Positions 18,841 through 29,274 of a stretch of DNA of 64,000 nt are shown piece by piece. Source of the DNA: Thereva unica (lineage: Eukaryota > Arthropoda > Insecta > Diptera > Therevidae); NCBI GenBank assembly GCA_949987705.1, contig OX465281.1, forward strand, positions 194,233,112 through 194,297,111. Reading direction: 5' to 3'. Each line of letters opens with the position of its first letter. Position 1 is the stretch's first letter. The position numbers were made by a program, and so were the translations under genes. The notes beneath the pieces are model-generated. The model saw nothing but the letters and a program-made list of their open reading frames with translations, ran no database searches and had not been told where the DNA came from.

Positions 18841-18975
18841 ATAGCAGCGATATAACTTCGCTGCTGTATTCTCCACTATGTGCGTGTTACCAGGAATTCA
18901 CTTGTTTGATTTCGCCGCTTTGCTCTCCGCTTTCATCGCTGCTTTGCTCTCTGCTTCACTATGTTCTTAGCCTAA

Positions 18976-19325
18976 GGGACCTACATATATTCGGCTCGGA
19001 CTCGATCCTTTATTTGAACTGTGGCATTGAAAGCTATCTTAGCGTTGCTGACAATAGCCCTGTTTCACAGACTTCATGCGAAATTGATTTTAGCAAACTA
19101 GCCCCTCCAGATTCTGTAGCCCTCTCTTTCCCGGTATCTATGGTTTTGAAATTCTTTTGCAAATGGAACAACTAGACTCTATATCACTCTTCCCCAGTCA
19201 CCTTTTTCCAACTAGTACTACATCCTAGAGCTCAAACGTAACCTTTATCGGCTCAACCACGCCCTATACTCCTTTTAACTTGTTCGTTCCTCTTATGCCT
19301 TTCAAACTAAGCTTACCTATGTATC
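18976..19325 (+). pseudogene. LINE-C copy, right half, after the Harbinger
   Basis: ACCTACATATATTCGGCTCG GACTCGATCCTTTATTTGAA aligns with 45022-45055 in the larger LINE-C copy (CCTACATTCGGCCTCTTCTC GAATACAACTCCCTCATTTG). Further on CTACATCCTAGAGCTCAAAC matches CTACAACATCCAAGAGTTCA. With 11280-11364 it forms one LINE copy split by the Harbinger; removing the Harbinger joins the two halves in register. Confidence 0.7.
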
Positions 19326-19327
19326 TA

Positions 19328-19640
19328 TATTAATAAAAGAAAGTGTCTTTCAGTCTGTGTGTCTGTCCACAGTATACAGAAACAGAAGGTAATGTAAAAG
19401 AAACTGAAACTGACAGACTAAATACCGTAAAAAGCGGGCGCCAAGAGACGTCAGTCCTAATGCAGAAACAACAACTGCTTCGATTTTATATGGAAAGCAG
19501 GACCCACGTGACATCAGCACTAAAATATCGTCTTACGGTATAGTCTTTTACATTACCTTGTTTCTGTATATCTGTCATTCTCTGTCAGACTCTGTGTCTG
19601 CTTGTGCGTACCGTCACGCGTTGGAGCCACACTAGAAGAA
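19328..19640. repeat. Possible non-autonomous Helitron or foldback
   Basis: It begins TCTATATTAATAAAAGAAAG TGTC, a start typical of insect Helitrons, and ends near CACACTAG (19632-19635). Inside, ATACAGAAACAGAAGGTAAT GTAAAAG (about 19375) is repeated inverted near 19560 with CCGTAA(A/G) boxes, forming a foldback of about 220 bp. Against Helitron: the base after CTAG is A, not T. The call is weak. Confidence 0.35.
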
Positions 19641-19849
19641 ATAAAAACCTGATTTTTTTGGTAGATGCATGGATCAAACAGGCGATTAAAGTTTTCGTTT
19701 TTCGAAATTTTAACTAGATTTTTTTTTTGTAATTAATTAGTATGATTTTTCACCAAGTTTTGCGTTCTATGCTTTTTGCAACTTGATTTTGACCCACTTT
19801 CATGTAACCGATTAACCCCAAATTTTGCTCATAGGCAAAGTTCGTGTGA

Positions 19850-20330
19850 CAATGCAATATGACATTGTAGAAAAAAACAAGATGGCGGCCGTATTTTGCA
19901 ATTGTGTTCGCGACCATCGGCCGGCATAGGTATCGAATGTAAGTGTATGACAAGCCGAATACTATAATCTGTGTGGCCTCATTCCAAATTCAAAATGGCG
20001 GCAAACACAAAATGGCGGTCAACACAAAATTCGGGTTTACCTTTTTCTTTACAACGCATTTGATATGGGTATCAAATGAAAGAGTGTGACAAATGGAATA
20101 CTATTAGCTGTGTAGCGTCATACCAAATTCCAAAAAAATGGCGTATTACTTTTTTCCTTACAACGCGCTCGGTATATGTATCAAATGAAAGGGTATGACA
20201 AGCTGGATACTATTAGCTGTATAGTGTCATTCCAAACTCAAAATGGCGGCCAAAACACAAAATGGAGGTTTACTTTTTTCTTTCAAAACGCCCTCGGTAC
20301 GAGTGTCAAATGAAAGTGTATTAAGTAACT
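19850..20330 (+). repeat. Minisatellite, about 110-140 bp unit, 3-4 units
   Basis: The phrase GTATCRAATGAAAGNGTATGACAA recurs at about 19926, 20067, 20178 and, diverged, 20300. Each is paired with ATACTATTAGCTGTGTAG and AAAATGGCGGCC-type words. Units differ in length because of indels. No coding function. Confidence 0.75.
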
Positions 20331-21150
20331 GTGGGGTGGTTCCTGGATGTTTTTGGAGAAAAAATTTGTTCTAGGGATGGGGCTATACAGGGTGCACGAC
20401 GATGTGACGCTTTAGTATACGGCTGGCCTTACACCTTTGCTTGGTAGGCCCGATCATTTTATCCCATCCTTTCGTGACAACTTTCAGTGGCGGCCACGAG
20501 ATGATCGCACTTTCATCTGGCTGAGATAGTTACGGCACCTGTGTATTTACATACACTACTTGTTGCCTATATTGCTGGTGTGGTGACTGACCACAGCAAA
20601 CCCTAGTCAGATAAATATAAGATAGAAGATTTAGGAGAAAATGTGCAGAAACTTCCATCTTGCAATTCCATCAGTGTATTTATTATTGACCTCCATTCAA
20701 GTTATATGAATATCACTCATAAAAAGTGTTGGACTGAGTTTGAGTCTGAGGTCAGTTGAAAAGTTCGTGGAATGGAAAAGAAATACAAAAATAAATTGAT
20801 TTTCAAAATTATGTTGTTTCTAAAATACTTTGGTTTATTCCTATTGCAGAAATTACTAAAATCTTAGTTCATTGCTAGTGAAGTAATGTTTGTGAGCATC
20901 AAACGGCATTTGTATTCTTTATTAAAGCGTTTATTATTTATTTTTGAAGCAGCATCATTCGTTGATTTTTTAATGATGATTTTACTTTGCTTAATAATAT
21001 TGAAGCTCGGTGTTATCCCTATCTGCAGGTATTTAGAAAACTCATCTTACCCACCAATATGTCCAAATTTTTAAATTAAAATAAAATCCCATTTATCACA
21101 ATATATTTCAAAAGCTATAAAAGAACAAACTATATTTTTTAGCAATACTT
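20331..21150. other. Intergenic stretch downstream of chorion-like gene 3
   Basis: No gene or element recognised. The part 20380-20600 is less AT-rich and may be old LINE 3' sequence; nothing specific supports that. Confidence 0.4.
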
Positions 21151-21194
21151 CAGATACTTTATTTCATAACAAAAATAAAGAAAAAAATATTTTT

Positions 21195-21920
21195 TTAGCA
21201 TGGGAGTTTAGAAGATTCAATTCCGCTGGAGTAATAGCTAGCGCCGTCAAGGTATCCAGCATCAGCATAAGAGCCGACTGAACCGATTGTACCAATTGTA
21301 CCAGTTGATCCAATTATATTAGCAGATCCAATATTTCCCAATGATCCATAAGCTGTGCCAGTTAATTCAAGACCTTGGCCATTGCCGTAGTATCCACCGC
21401 AATCTGCTTGTACTGGTTCTGGTTGAACGAAAACCTTACGGGATGTAGGTCCTGCTACCTGAAGGTAAACGGGCTCAACTTGGACACGTCGTGGAAGATT
21501 TTGTACAACTTGGGTGTTAACGAGCTTGCTTGGGGGCTTGCGGAAGATCACTGGAGCTGGTCGCACAACTACTGGTGGATGGTTGACGGTAATTTTAGTT
21601 GCTGGTCGCTTTACAACAATTGGAGCTGGTCTGTGAATAATCAATTCACCCTTATCGTTTGCCTCAGGGCAAGGTTGTCCAGGTGCAGGGTAGATTATAT
21701 CGCCAGATCCTTTGCCTAATCCGCCTGTAGATACTAGTCCGCCGCCAATGTTAGTAGATATTCCTGCAGCTGGGTAGTAGTTTTGTCCATAGACAGGAGG
21801 ATTAGCCAGAGCTCCCTATTTTGGAAGAATTGTTTATTGTAGGAAAATATTCCAAATTGAAAATTCTGATACACTTACAGAAAGGACAGCAGTGAAAACA
21901 ATTAAAGTCAGCTTTGCCAT
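21195..21920 (-). CDS. Chorion-like secreted eggshell protein 3 (S36/S38-type)
   Basis: Exon 1 is 21879-21920 ([14 protein letters not shown]) with a GTAAGT donor. Exon 2 is 21195-21815 after CAAAATAG, with a phase-0 join and 220 residues in all. The signal peptide ends at about ALA-N. The mature protein has a Gly/Tyr/Asn-rich start ([14 protein letters not shown]), [20 protein letters not shown], then the core [55 protein letters not shown] and RKVFVQPEP. The tail is Gly/Ser/Ile-rich ([17 protein letters not shown]) and ends in KLPC. It is closest to gene 2 in the shared DIIYPAP...PCPE block and core. A minus-strand AATAAA at 21158-21163 follows the stop. A TATTTAA box lies at 21982-21988, but I find no TCACGT nearby, unlike genes 2 and 4. 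Confidence 0.75.
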
Positions 21921-21981
21921 ATTGGTTGCAGTTGTCTTAGAGACTGAGGTGAACTGTGATCAGAAACGATTTCGTGGCCAC

Positions 21982-21988
21982 TTAAATA
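21982..21988 (-). promoter_or_regulatory. TATA box of chorion-like gene 3
   Basis: TATTTAA on the minus strand, 62 nt above the ATG, with an initiator-like GATCACAGTTC about 30 nt downstream. No TCACGT was found within about 200 nt upstream; the nearest approach is TCACAT-like text on the wrong strand. Confidence 0.5.
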
Positions 21989-21999
21989 TGATTTCGAAC

Positions 22000-22660
22000 T
22001 TCACATTGATTTTTATCATCCGGTAATTTCTTCGCTAAAATATTTTATCGCAATCACAAAGCGAGCAGAGAAGAAAAAACAAAGATAATTTTCACCGGCG
22101 TCGTTGAACTGGTTAAGATTTTTATGTAGATTTCCGGCTCTAAAATTCTTAAGCAAATTTTTCTGTGTGCACGCGCTATTGTAAGCATTTCGTATACCGT
22201 AAAAACAGTCAACGGAAATTTAAACAAATTTTATTGTTATGAAGAAATAATAAGCATATCGCTTTTGAATATTTGGTTCCTGCAACGTTTAAATTATAAT
22301 ATTTATAATTTTTGGATAGATCATATTTTCAAAAACCTTATTAATTCAATATTTACTTTTATGATATAAATGGTTCGCTACGAGTACATAATATATATAT
22401 TTCATCACATATTACTATTTACAATTAAAATTATATTTTATGTAGGTTAAATTTTTTTATAATATTAAAAGACATTTTTTAACCTGTAAGTTGTCAGTTT
22501 TTTAAATTTAAAACTGCCCTATTGACGGGATCAGCAGTATCAGTTAAAATAAGTTAGGTAACGCTGTGCCCCCCCCCAAGGAGCTCTATGATTTATGGAT
22601 TATTTTAGATCTGAAAAAAAAAAAAAAAATTGAACTAGGAAATTTACCTCTAAAATAATC
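22000..22660. other. AT-rich upstream region of chorion-like gene 3
   Basis: Very AT-rich sequence with a C9 run at about 22570 and an A-run at 22613-22629. No gene or transposon recognised. Confidence 0.4.
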
Positions 22661-22662
22661 CT

Positions 22663-22902
22663 AATTGGAAATGCGTTGGTCACACCTTGCGTCGAGAAAA
22701 ACAGGCCCTAGACTGGAATCCGCAAGGATCCCGTCGAGTCAGAAAGCATAGAACAACGTGGAGGACCCACTAGCAGAGGCCGCAACAACTGGGAGATACT
22801 GGTCAGAGCTAAGAGCTGTCGCGTAAAAGAGAGTCCGCTGGAGGGCTACTGTTTCAGTCGTATGTCCCATGAGGGATTAAAGGAGCGTAAAGAAGAAGAA
22901 GA
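22663..22902 (+). pseudogene. LINE-B (RTE-like) 3' end fragment, copy 2
   Basis: It matches the last 230 bp of the LINE-B copy at 48213-49101. Shared words are GCGTTGGTCACACCTTGCG, CCGCAAGGATCCCGTCGAGT, ACAACGTGGAGGA, GCAGAGGCCGCAACAACTGG, AGAGTCCGCTGGAGGG and CCCATGAGGGATTAA. It has a small deletion after TTGCGTC. The tail is a (GAA)n run, AAAGAAGAAGAAGAATG, in place of poly(A). Confidence 0.85.
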
Positions 22903-23458
22903 ATGTCAACGTTTAGTTGCTTTAATTAGGATTGTTACGAATGTCATATTTTTCACATTTCGAGTATTAAATGTATATTAAAAAATTTTAATTAGTCGAA
23001 GAACTCATTTTTTAAATACTTTACGATAGGATATGAAAAATTATTAGAATAATAGACCAGTGTTTTATATAGTAATGATATTCTTTCTTCTCGTATTTAA
23101 TAGTCAAACTTTAAGAGAGCAATATTATATTTCACAAAAGACAAGTTTGATGTCTTTCCGCCCATGAGACGATGTTGAAAGGCACAAATAGGCGGCCGGC
23201 AGGCCATGGCCTGAAGCTTTCTTGCCTTGAGGCCAAGTATAACCACACACTCACCGGCCGTCAACTGACCTGCAGTCCAAGAAAACTAACAAAAAGCTTT
23301 ATGTGTGTGGGTATTTATCCTCAGCCTGTGCCTGTCATCGAGTTTCAGTCCGTTTTAAAAGCAATCGACAAATGCGCTAAATTTATTTGTATGTGGTAAA
23401 ACACTCTTAAAAGTCTTTAAATATTCTTTAAAACATTGTTCGCATTAAAATGACAAAT
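22903..23458. other. Unassigned sequence
   Basis: AT-rich to 23150, then a more balanced stretch (GGCGGCCGGCAGGCCATGGC at about 23190) with no recognisable coding or repeat identity. Confidence 0.4.
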
Positions 23459-23937
23459 GGGGCCTCGGTAGCCTAGGGAGTAAGGCGCCTGGCTACTATC
23501 CCAGAGGTCCCGGGTTCGAATCCCGGCCAGCCCCACGGTCCTTCGCCTTTTCCACTTTCCCACCCACATAACTTTCCTTCTTTCTTCTTCCCTCTTTACA
23601 TTCCTGATCCCTCCTGTCATAGCCTTCCTTAGCCCTTCCCCGCTCTACCAAAAAGCGCATGTCATCGGTTGGTTCATGAGATTCAACTCGTTTCAGGAGG
23701 CATAACACTCCAGCGAGTTGTTTCTCGATGCCCCGATGTCAAAAGTCGCGACAGTAATGGTTGGAAGTAGGTGGACTAAAAATATCGCGGGTAGGTTGTG
23801 ACAGTTCCTTTCTTCCCCGACTAGAGCTGCTGTTCGACATTGCACTCTATATGAAGAAAATAGAATGTCGACACAGTATAAAGGGCGTTTCCTGTGACTC
23901 TAGTCTTTCACATAAAAAAAAAAAAAAAAAAAAAAAA
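23459..23937 (+). mobile_element. tRNA-derived SINE, full-length copy 1
   Basis: The head (23459-23536) is tRNA-like: an A box in GTAGCCTAGGGAGTAAGGCG and a perfect T arm CCCGGGTTCGAATCCCGG (B box GGTTCGAATCC). The body of about 340 bp includes CGTTTCAGGAGGCATAACAC and GAGCTGCTGTTCGACAT. It ends CACATA followed by about 24 A. A reverse-strand copy lies at 36349-36812 and a 5'-truncated one at 34836-35072. The last 40 nt resemble the LINE-C 3' end, the likely source of its reverse transcriptase. Confidence 0.88.
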
Positions 23938-26900
23938 TTAAGGGCAATAATTGCAATATTGCAGTACTCAGCGATATAAAAGGCCAATCGCATCGCAACT
24001 GACTTCCGTTTGCTTCTTACTTTCGCATCGCTTTCCAGGATAACCCCCCTGAACTTCTATTCAGTCTAAAGTTTTCGTTGTATTGAGGCCATAAACATAT
24101 GCACTTGAATTAACCATCTCCTATGCTAAACTATCGTCTTCGACTGTGTGTGTCTGTGGGGTATCATAAGATGACATGCAGACCACGCCCTGTCAGGTCT
24201 CAAAGCATCAATTATACTGGACGCAACGGAGTGGAATTTTGCTGGTTATACTTACGGAATAGAACGTATGCAAATGTCATTTGTACCAAATTTTGGACTT
24301 ATGTATGCTTAAAAAATTTATGTCTGTTCGATTTTTTATTATATAGTCTTTAATTTTCTGCCACTTCAGATATTTCCGTTGCTTACATTATAATTGAGGT
24401 TTACGTCTTCATCCCTCAGCTAGTCTGAGTAATGTGTGGTCTTCATCGGGCCGTGCCTGCCGACCTGATCTGAAGGGCTACGTCCGGCAGGCGGCCTGTG
24501 TGACTAGTCGAGAAGTATTTGCTTTTATGTGTATGGACACCTTAAGGGCTCATATAAAAGTCCGGCTACAGTGGATAATTGTTCACTCGGAACGCAGGTG
24601 GATGAAGTGCTCAGATATTTACTACCCATATCTGTCGATTTTTCGTATTTTACTTTGGTTTTCCACGAGACACGTCACGACCTACACACACATTCGTATT
24701 CGCAAAACATAAGCGAATGCGAACATTTGTAACATCTCTAATTTGAACTAAAAGGGAAGAGAATAAAAGACTTTAAAACTTTAGTTAGGCTCAGTCAATG
24801 TTGTGTTTTTAATTGGGCTTGTGTCTCTTGAGAACTTTATAAACATAAGGTCCAATGAAAAATTTTGGTAATACTCTCTTGAAGACCTAAATACTCCCCT
24901 GAAGAGATGAAGTTCACTCCCCTCAGAAAAGACAAAACGGCAGGACTGATTTCAACTCGTTAATTTTTTGAGTAGTATTTTTCATATCTTCGCTCCACCG
25001 CACAGTGGGGCGGGCAAAATGCCAAAAAGCTGGCCAAAAGTCGAAAAATCGAAGTTCGATTTTCGAACTTTTTGCTTGATAAATATCTAGTAGGAGACCC
25101 CTGCCACACATTAAACCGGTTTATAGCGGTCAGGTGTCCTTTTTCTCTTCGCAGGATCAGTGCAAAAGTGACAGTTGCAGCAAGTGTTTGTGAGAATTTT
25201 TAAGCCCTTGTCGAAGCTGCTATTTGTTGTGCTTATTATTTTACAGTGGTAAAAGTTATCCAATTAAAAAAATTGATTCTCCTCCTCAAGATATGTAGAA
25301 AACATTTCTATAAGCAATATTGTCTATTCTCATATCCGTATATAATAATTAATTAATGAAAGACAGTAAAAATTTTATTATTTTTGATAGAAAATCTGTT
25401 GTTAAAGAAGCGCTACAAAAAAGTCTCGCTAGATCCCGCTTTAAAATTTTTCTTAATATGTTTCTTAAAAATTTCTACTCAAAATACAAACAACAAAAAT
25501 TGACACTTTTTGCGATCTTTTAGTTGGTGGACGTTTTTATTTATTAAGTGCATCATTTTATGGGTTATTCCCACCATATTTGTGTATAAATATCCTTTTA
25601 ATGGATTCATATTACTTATGTTATGTATGTATTATATACCTATATAATATATTTATATGAATTTTGTTTTTATAAACTGCTGCATAAAATTTTTCATAAT
25701 GTTCTTTATATTTGATGAGTTCGGAAACAGTACAGGAAAATTAAGTCGAAAAAAGCGAAGCAGCGGAAATGATTGGGTACAGGCTAAAATGAATGTGGCA
25801 GAGAGCTTCATTTTAGGGTTCCTTTAAGGGGTTATAAAGTCTACCGATTTTCTACCCTTCATCTATGGGGTTTTAGGGTGAAAATATAATACATGCTATA
25901 CATCTTGTGTAGTACATGTACTACGTACTAAAAAGGATTAGTTCTCAGCATTGTACTAGAACGAACTATTCCCCGAACAAATCGGTCTTAGTTCACAAGA
26001 ATTTTCCATTTAAAAATTTCATTATCACCTTATCAACTATAGACCCTAAAACATAATATAAAAAAAAACGAAAAAGTCGTAAAAAAATAATAAAAAAGGC
26101 GGCGCGAGCCAGGCCGTAAAAACCACCCTTCAGGTTGCATGGGCAGGCAAAAACTATTGCGTACTTCCTTCATAAAAAAAATCCCTCGGCTCAGTCCCTA
26201 GTTCGGTTTGTTCGGTGTTGTGAACTAGTAAAAGACGAGACCGAGTTGATTCTTGTGTAGTACATGTACTACCCCAGCGGGAAATGGAATCATACAATAA
26301 TGAATCTTAGATCACTCCCTTGGAAGATGCGATGCATGTCCCTTCGTATCCACCTCCATTTCTTTTTAACATTAGCATGTCCGCAGGAGGGAGGCATATA
26401 AAGCTTTTTCATGTGCTTCCTCAAAGAGGACCATGAAGCAGTCTAGAATGTATGATTGGGTACGATTGCGTCTATTAAAAGAGCTTTTTATACCTTACGG
26501 GGAATGTAAGAAAGATGGAACAAAGATCGCTTCTTAATGTTGCTAATGGAACGCAAGCGCGAACAGGCCGATTCACGTTAGCTGAAAGTGCAGAAAAAAT
26601 TCTGTACCCCTTCCGCCTAGATTCCCTGTCATAATACCGGGATGCATTATTATCGAGACATGAAACTTTTAGGCCCTAAGATGCATCTGTGATGTGTCAC
26701 TTGAGAATACCTGACCACATTTCCCGCTGGGACGTACTATCAGCGAGCACTAATAACAAGAGTGATGAGCTAGAACAAATTTTTAAAAATGTTTCATTGC
26801 CCTTGAAATCAGCTGATAAAAATTTCAATAGGAGTGAAAAAGTCAAAATGAACAAAGAAGTAATATCTATGATAAAAAAAGGCAGAATTACTTAGCCACT

Positions 26901-27146
26901 AAACGCAGCGTATGTGAAAGAAAGATAAAAAATGAAGGGGAAGTGGCTGGAATGTATATTATAAGATTCCCGCCTTTTTTAATGGACAATACAAGTGCAT
27001 TCGTACGCCCAAAACAACAATACATGTGCATTCGTAAGCCAAAATCGCTATACCAACACGAAATGTTTACCCATCAAATTACTGCTCTGTTCCAGTTTTG
27101 CTTCCATTTGAATGTAAACATTCCAGTAGGGGAATCAAGGAACATC
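23938..27146. other. 3.2-kb stretch without recognised gene
   Basis: No coding pattern stands out. Repeat-like features: a CACAGTG-containing block at 24999-25045 shared in reverse at 34090-34135; GTGTAGTACATGTACTAC at about 25912 and again at 26254; and a block at 25935-25992 repeated at 27585-27638 (GTACTAGAA..AACTATTCCC, GAACAAATCGGTCTT). These may be ends of non-autonomous hAT-type elements. The open frame at 26689-26895 has no recognisable motif. Confidence 0.4.
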
Positions 27147-27393
27147 TCTACAGTACACAGCCAGAAGTGTCTAAGTGCAATTTTGACGATTTTGAGTTTA
27201 TTGCATTTTTGTATTCAGTATTTTATTCTTAATCATTGATATAATTCTTGTCTTAAACTGAGCTGTGGTTGCTGAGTTATCCGACCGGCAAAAGTGCTTT
27301 TGTGAACAATTCTGTATCTAAAAAAATCTTTGAGGGCGATTTTCTCGAAACACATATTTTGCACTTAAGCACTTCTGGCTGTGTACTGTAGAT
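27147..27393. repeat. Short foldback element
   Basis: CTACAGTACACAGCCAGAAG TGTCTAAGTGCAA (27147-27179) is inverted at 27361-27393 with two mismatches. The arms are 33 bp around a 180-bp AT-rich spacer. This is MITE-like. Confidence 0.7.
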
Positions 27394-27577
27394 CTTCTGT
27401 TTCTTTCGTAATAATGTATTTTTTGCATAAGATGTATTTCCATCGCGCGTTTGTTATTATTTTTTTGACATTTTTGCTTAATGTTATTTCTAATCTCTTC
27501 TTTCATATGTTTAACTCTTTTACTTGTCCTTGAGCTCTACCTAATCACTCTTGTTATTAGTGCTCGCTGGTACTATT

Positions 27578-28190
27578 AAGAGTTCATTTCTAGCACTGTA
27601 CTAGAAATAACTATTCCCTGAACAAATCGGTCTTCGCTGAGCTAGTTCACTGGTTTACAAGACCGAACCGAACGAACTAGAAGAGACTGAGCAGGGATTT
27701 TTATTAATGAACAAATTTCGAAGGCCTTTTTTTGGCTCTTTTCGATATGTAAATATATATGTATGTACCTGTTGTGCTCGTGAGATGCGACAAGTTAATG
27801 GCTGAATTTAGGGAAATGGATTTTGTTTTTGGAAATTCAGCTCCATGGCTAAGCGCATTTACTATTATTTCTAGATTATGGCAACAAAGGCAATTTATGA
27901 GATTATGTGATTTTTTCTTAATTTTTTTTTCTTTAGCAATTTCAAATCAGAATGCGTTCTAGGTTTGTGCAGTGCAGATTGATTTATTTTTCTCAGTGCG
28001 TTTTTTTTTTTTTTTTTTAATATTTGTTAATTTAATTTACAATATTTTGAATTTTGATCACTTTTATTACATTAAACATTTTTAGATATATACAGAAAAA
28101 AACGTGTTTAGAATTATATTTCCTAAAAATGTGTGTTGGTGTGGTGACGCTTTTTTTGTATCTTTCTTTGAACAGTACTGGATTGCTTTT
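27578..28190. other. Presumed 5' part of the hAT element, non-coding
   Basis: AT-rich stretch with T19 near 28001-28019. It includes GAACAAATCGGTCTTCG and ACCGAACCGAACGAACTAG, which resemble reverse-complemented text at 33460-33530 (AAGACCGAACTAGTAC). That could mark the ends of the hAT whose transposase starts at 28195, but exact TIRs were not resolved. Confidence 0.35.
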
Positions 28191-29007
28191 TACAATGGCG
28201 CCAAATAGAGTTAAGAAAAGTAATACATATATGGTTTCATTTCACGGAAGATCTCGAAAAATGTCGCGCAAAATGTAAATACTGCTCTTTATATCTTAGT
28301 ACAAAAAGCGGTTCGTTAGGTAATTTAAATCGTCACATGAAAAATAAACATCCTACAATATCATTGTGCGTTCAAAGGCAACTTGTATCGGGTATCCAAG
28401 AACTATTGCCAAGTGTACAAGACAGTAGTCAAACTGAATCAACCAGTGAATCTATGTTACCATCTACGAGTTCTGCACTTCATTCCAATTTTGTTCGAGC
28501 AGCAACTACAGCAAGTCTCCATCACGGTACCCTACCGATTACTAGTTATATTCGTAAGCCGCCTTCTGCACGCAAAGTTGAGCTGATAGATAGACAAGTA
28601 GTTTTGATGATAGCTAAAGGTCACCATGCACTGCGCATAGTAGAAGAACCCGACTTTAAAAATCTTTCGAAATGGTTTCACATTGCCCAGGCTACCAACT
28701 TCCTACAAGGAAAACTTTGTCAAATACTTTATTGCCTAAAACATATGCTGAAGTTTTCGACGGTATTCAACAAAAATTAATGGAACCGCATGCTGTGTGT
28801 TTAGGAATAGATCGATGGACATCCATTACTAACCAGAGCTACATAGCTGTTAAGGCACATTTTATTAACACGAAAACTACACTGTCTTCTGTCTTGCTTG
28901 GATGCATACAATACAATGAACGTCATACCAGCACCAATTTAATGACTTTCTTGAGAAAAATAATGCACGACTGGAAAATCCTTACTAATATTATAAATGT
29001 GAAAGTA

Positions 29008-29009
29008 AC

Positions 29010-29066
<57 letters not shown>
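29008..29066 (+). repeat. (CTGT)n microsatellite
   Basis: About 14 uninterrupted CTGT/TCTG repeats near the Helitron 5' end. The related Helitron at 47651 has only two to three units in the same place, so the tract expanded inside this element. Confidence 0.95.
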
Positions 29067-29274
29067 ATGTTACGCTTTCACGCCTAAACCGCTGGACCGA
29101 TTTTGATGAAATTTGCAACAGACATAGTTTAGACCTTGGAGACGGACATAGGCTATTTTTTTTGGAGAAAAAAGGGTTGAAGGGGGTGAAATGGGGTTCA
29201 ATAAGTTGTAAGGGGATTTATTTTCTTTACTTTTTTTCTATTGTATAAAAAGTAACTGACTGAAAGACAACGCA

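Larger units (their letters stand above)
11365..18972. mobile_element. PIF/Harbinger DNA transposon (complete ends), itself carrying a Gypsy insertion
   Basis: The 63-bp terminal inverted repeats (11365-11427 and 18910-18972) differ at only two positions and start GGCTAAGAACATAGTG. They are flanked by TAA on both sides (11362-11364 and 18973-18975), the 3-bp target duplication expected for PIF/Harbinger. Minus the 4992 bp due to the Gypsy insertion, the element is about 2.6 kb. It has the usual two genes: a DDE transposase on plus (exons 11500-11809 and 17726-18586) and a MADF-BESS DNA-binding protein on minus (exons 18698-18840 and 17071-17666). Both are frameshifted, so the element is dead. 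It sits inside a LINE-C relic. Confidence 0.93.

Noticed and set aside
21195..21920. Collagen- or silk-like protein
   Set aside because: Gly/Ser tail is short and lacks regular Gly-X-Y or GAGAGS repeats; the V/P core and gene structure fit the chorion-like family better.
23459..23536. Functional tRNA gene
   Set aside because: Acceptor stem has mismatches, and the sequence continues into a 400-bp SINE body with poly(A), repeated elsewhere in the window.
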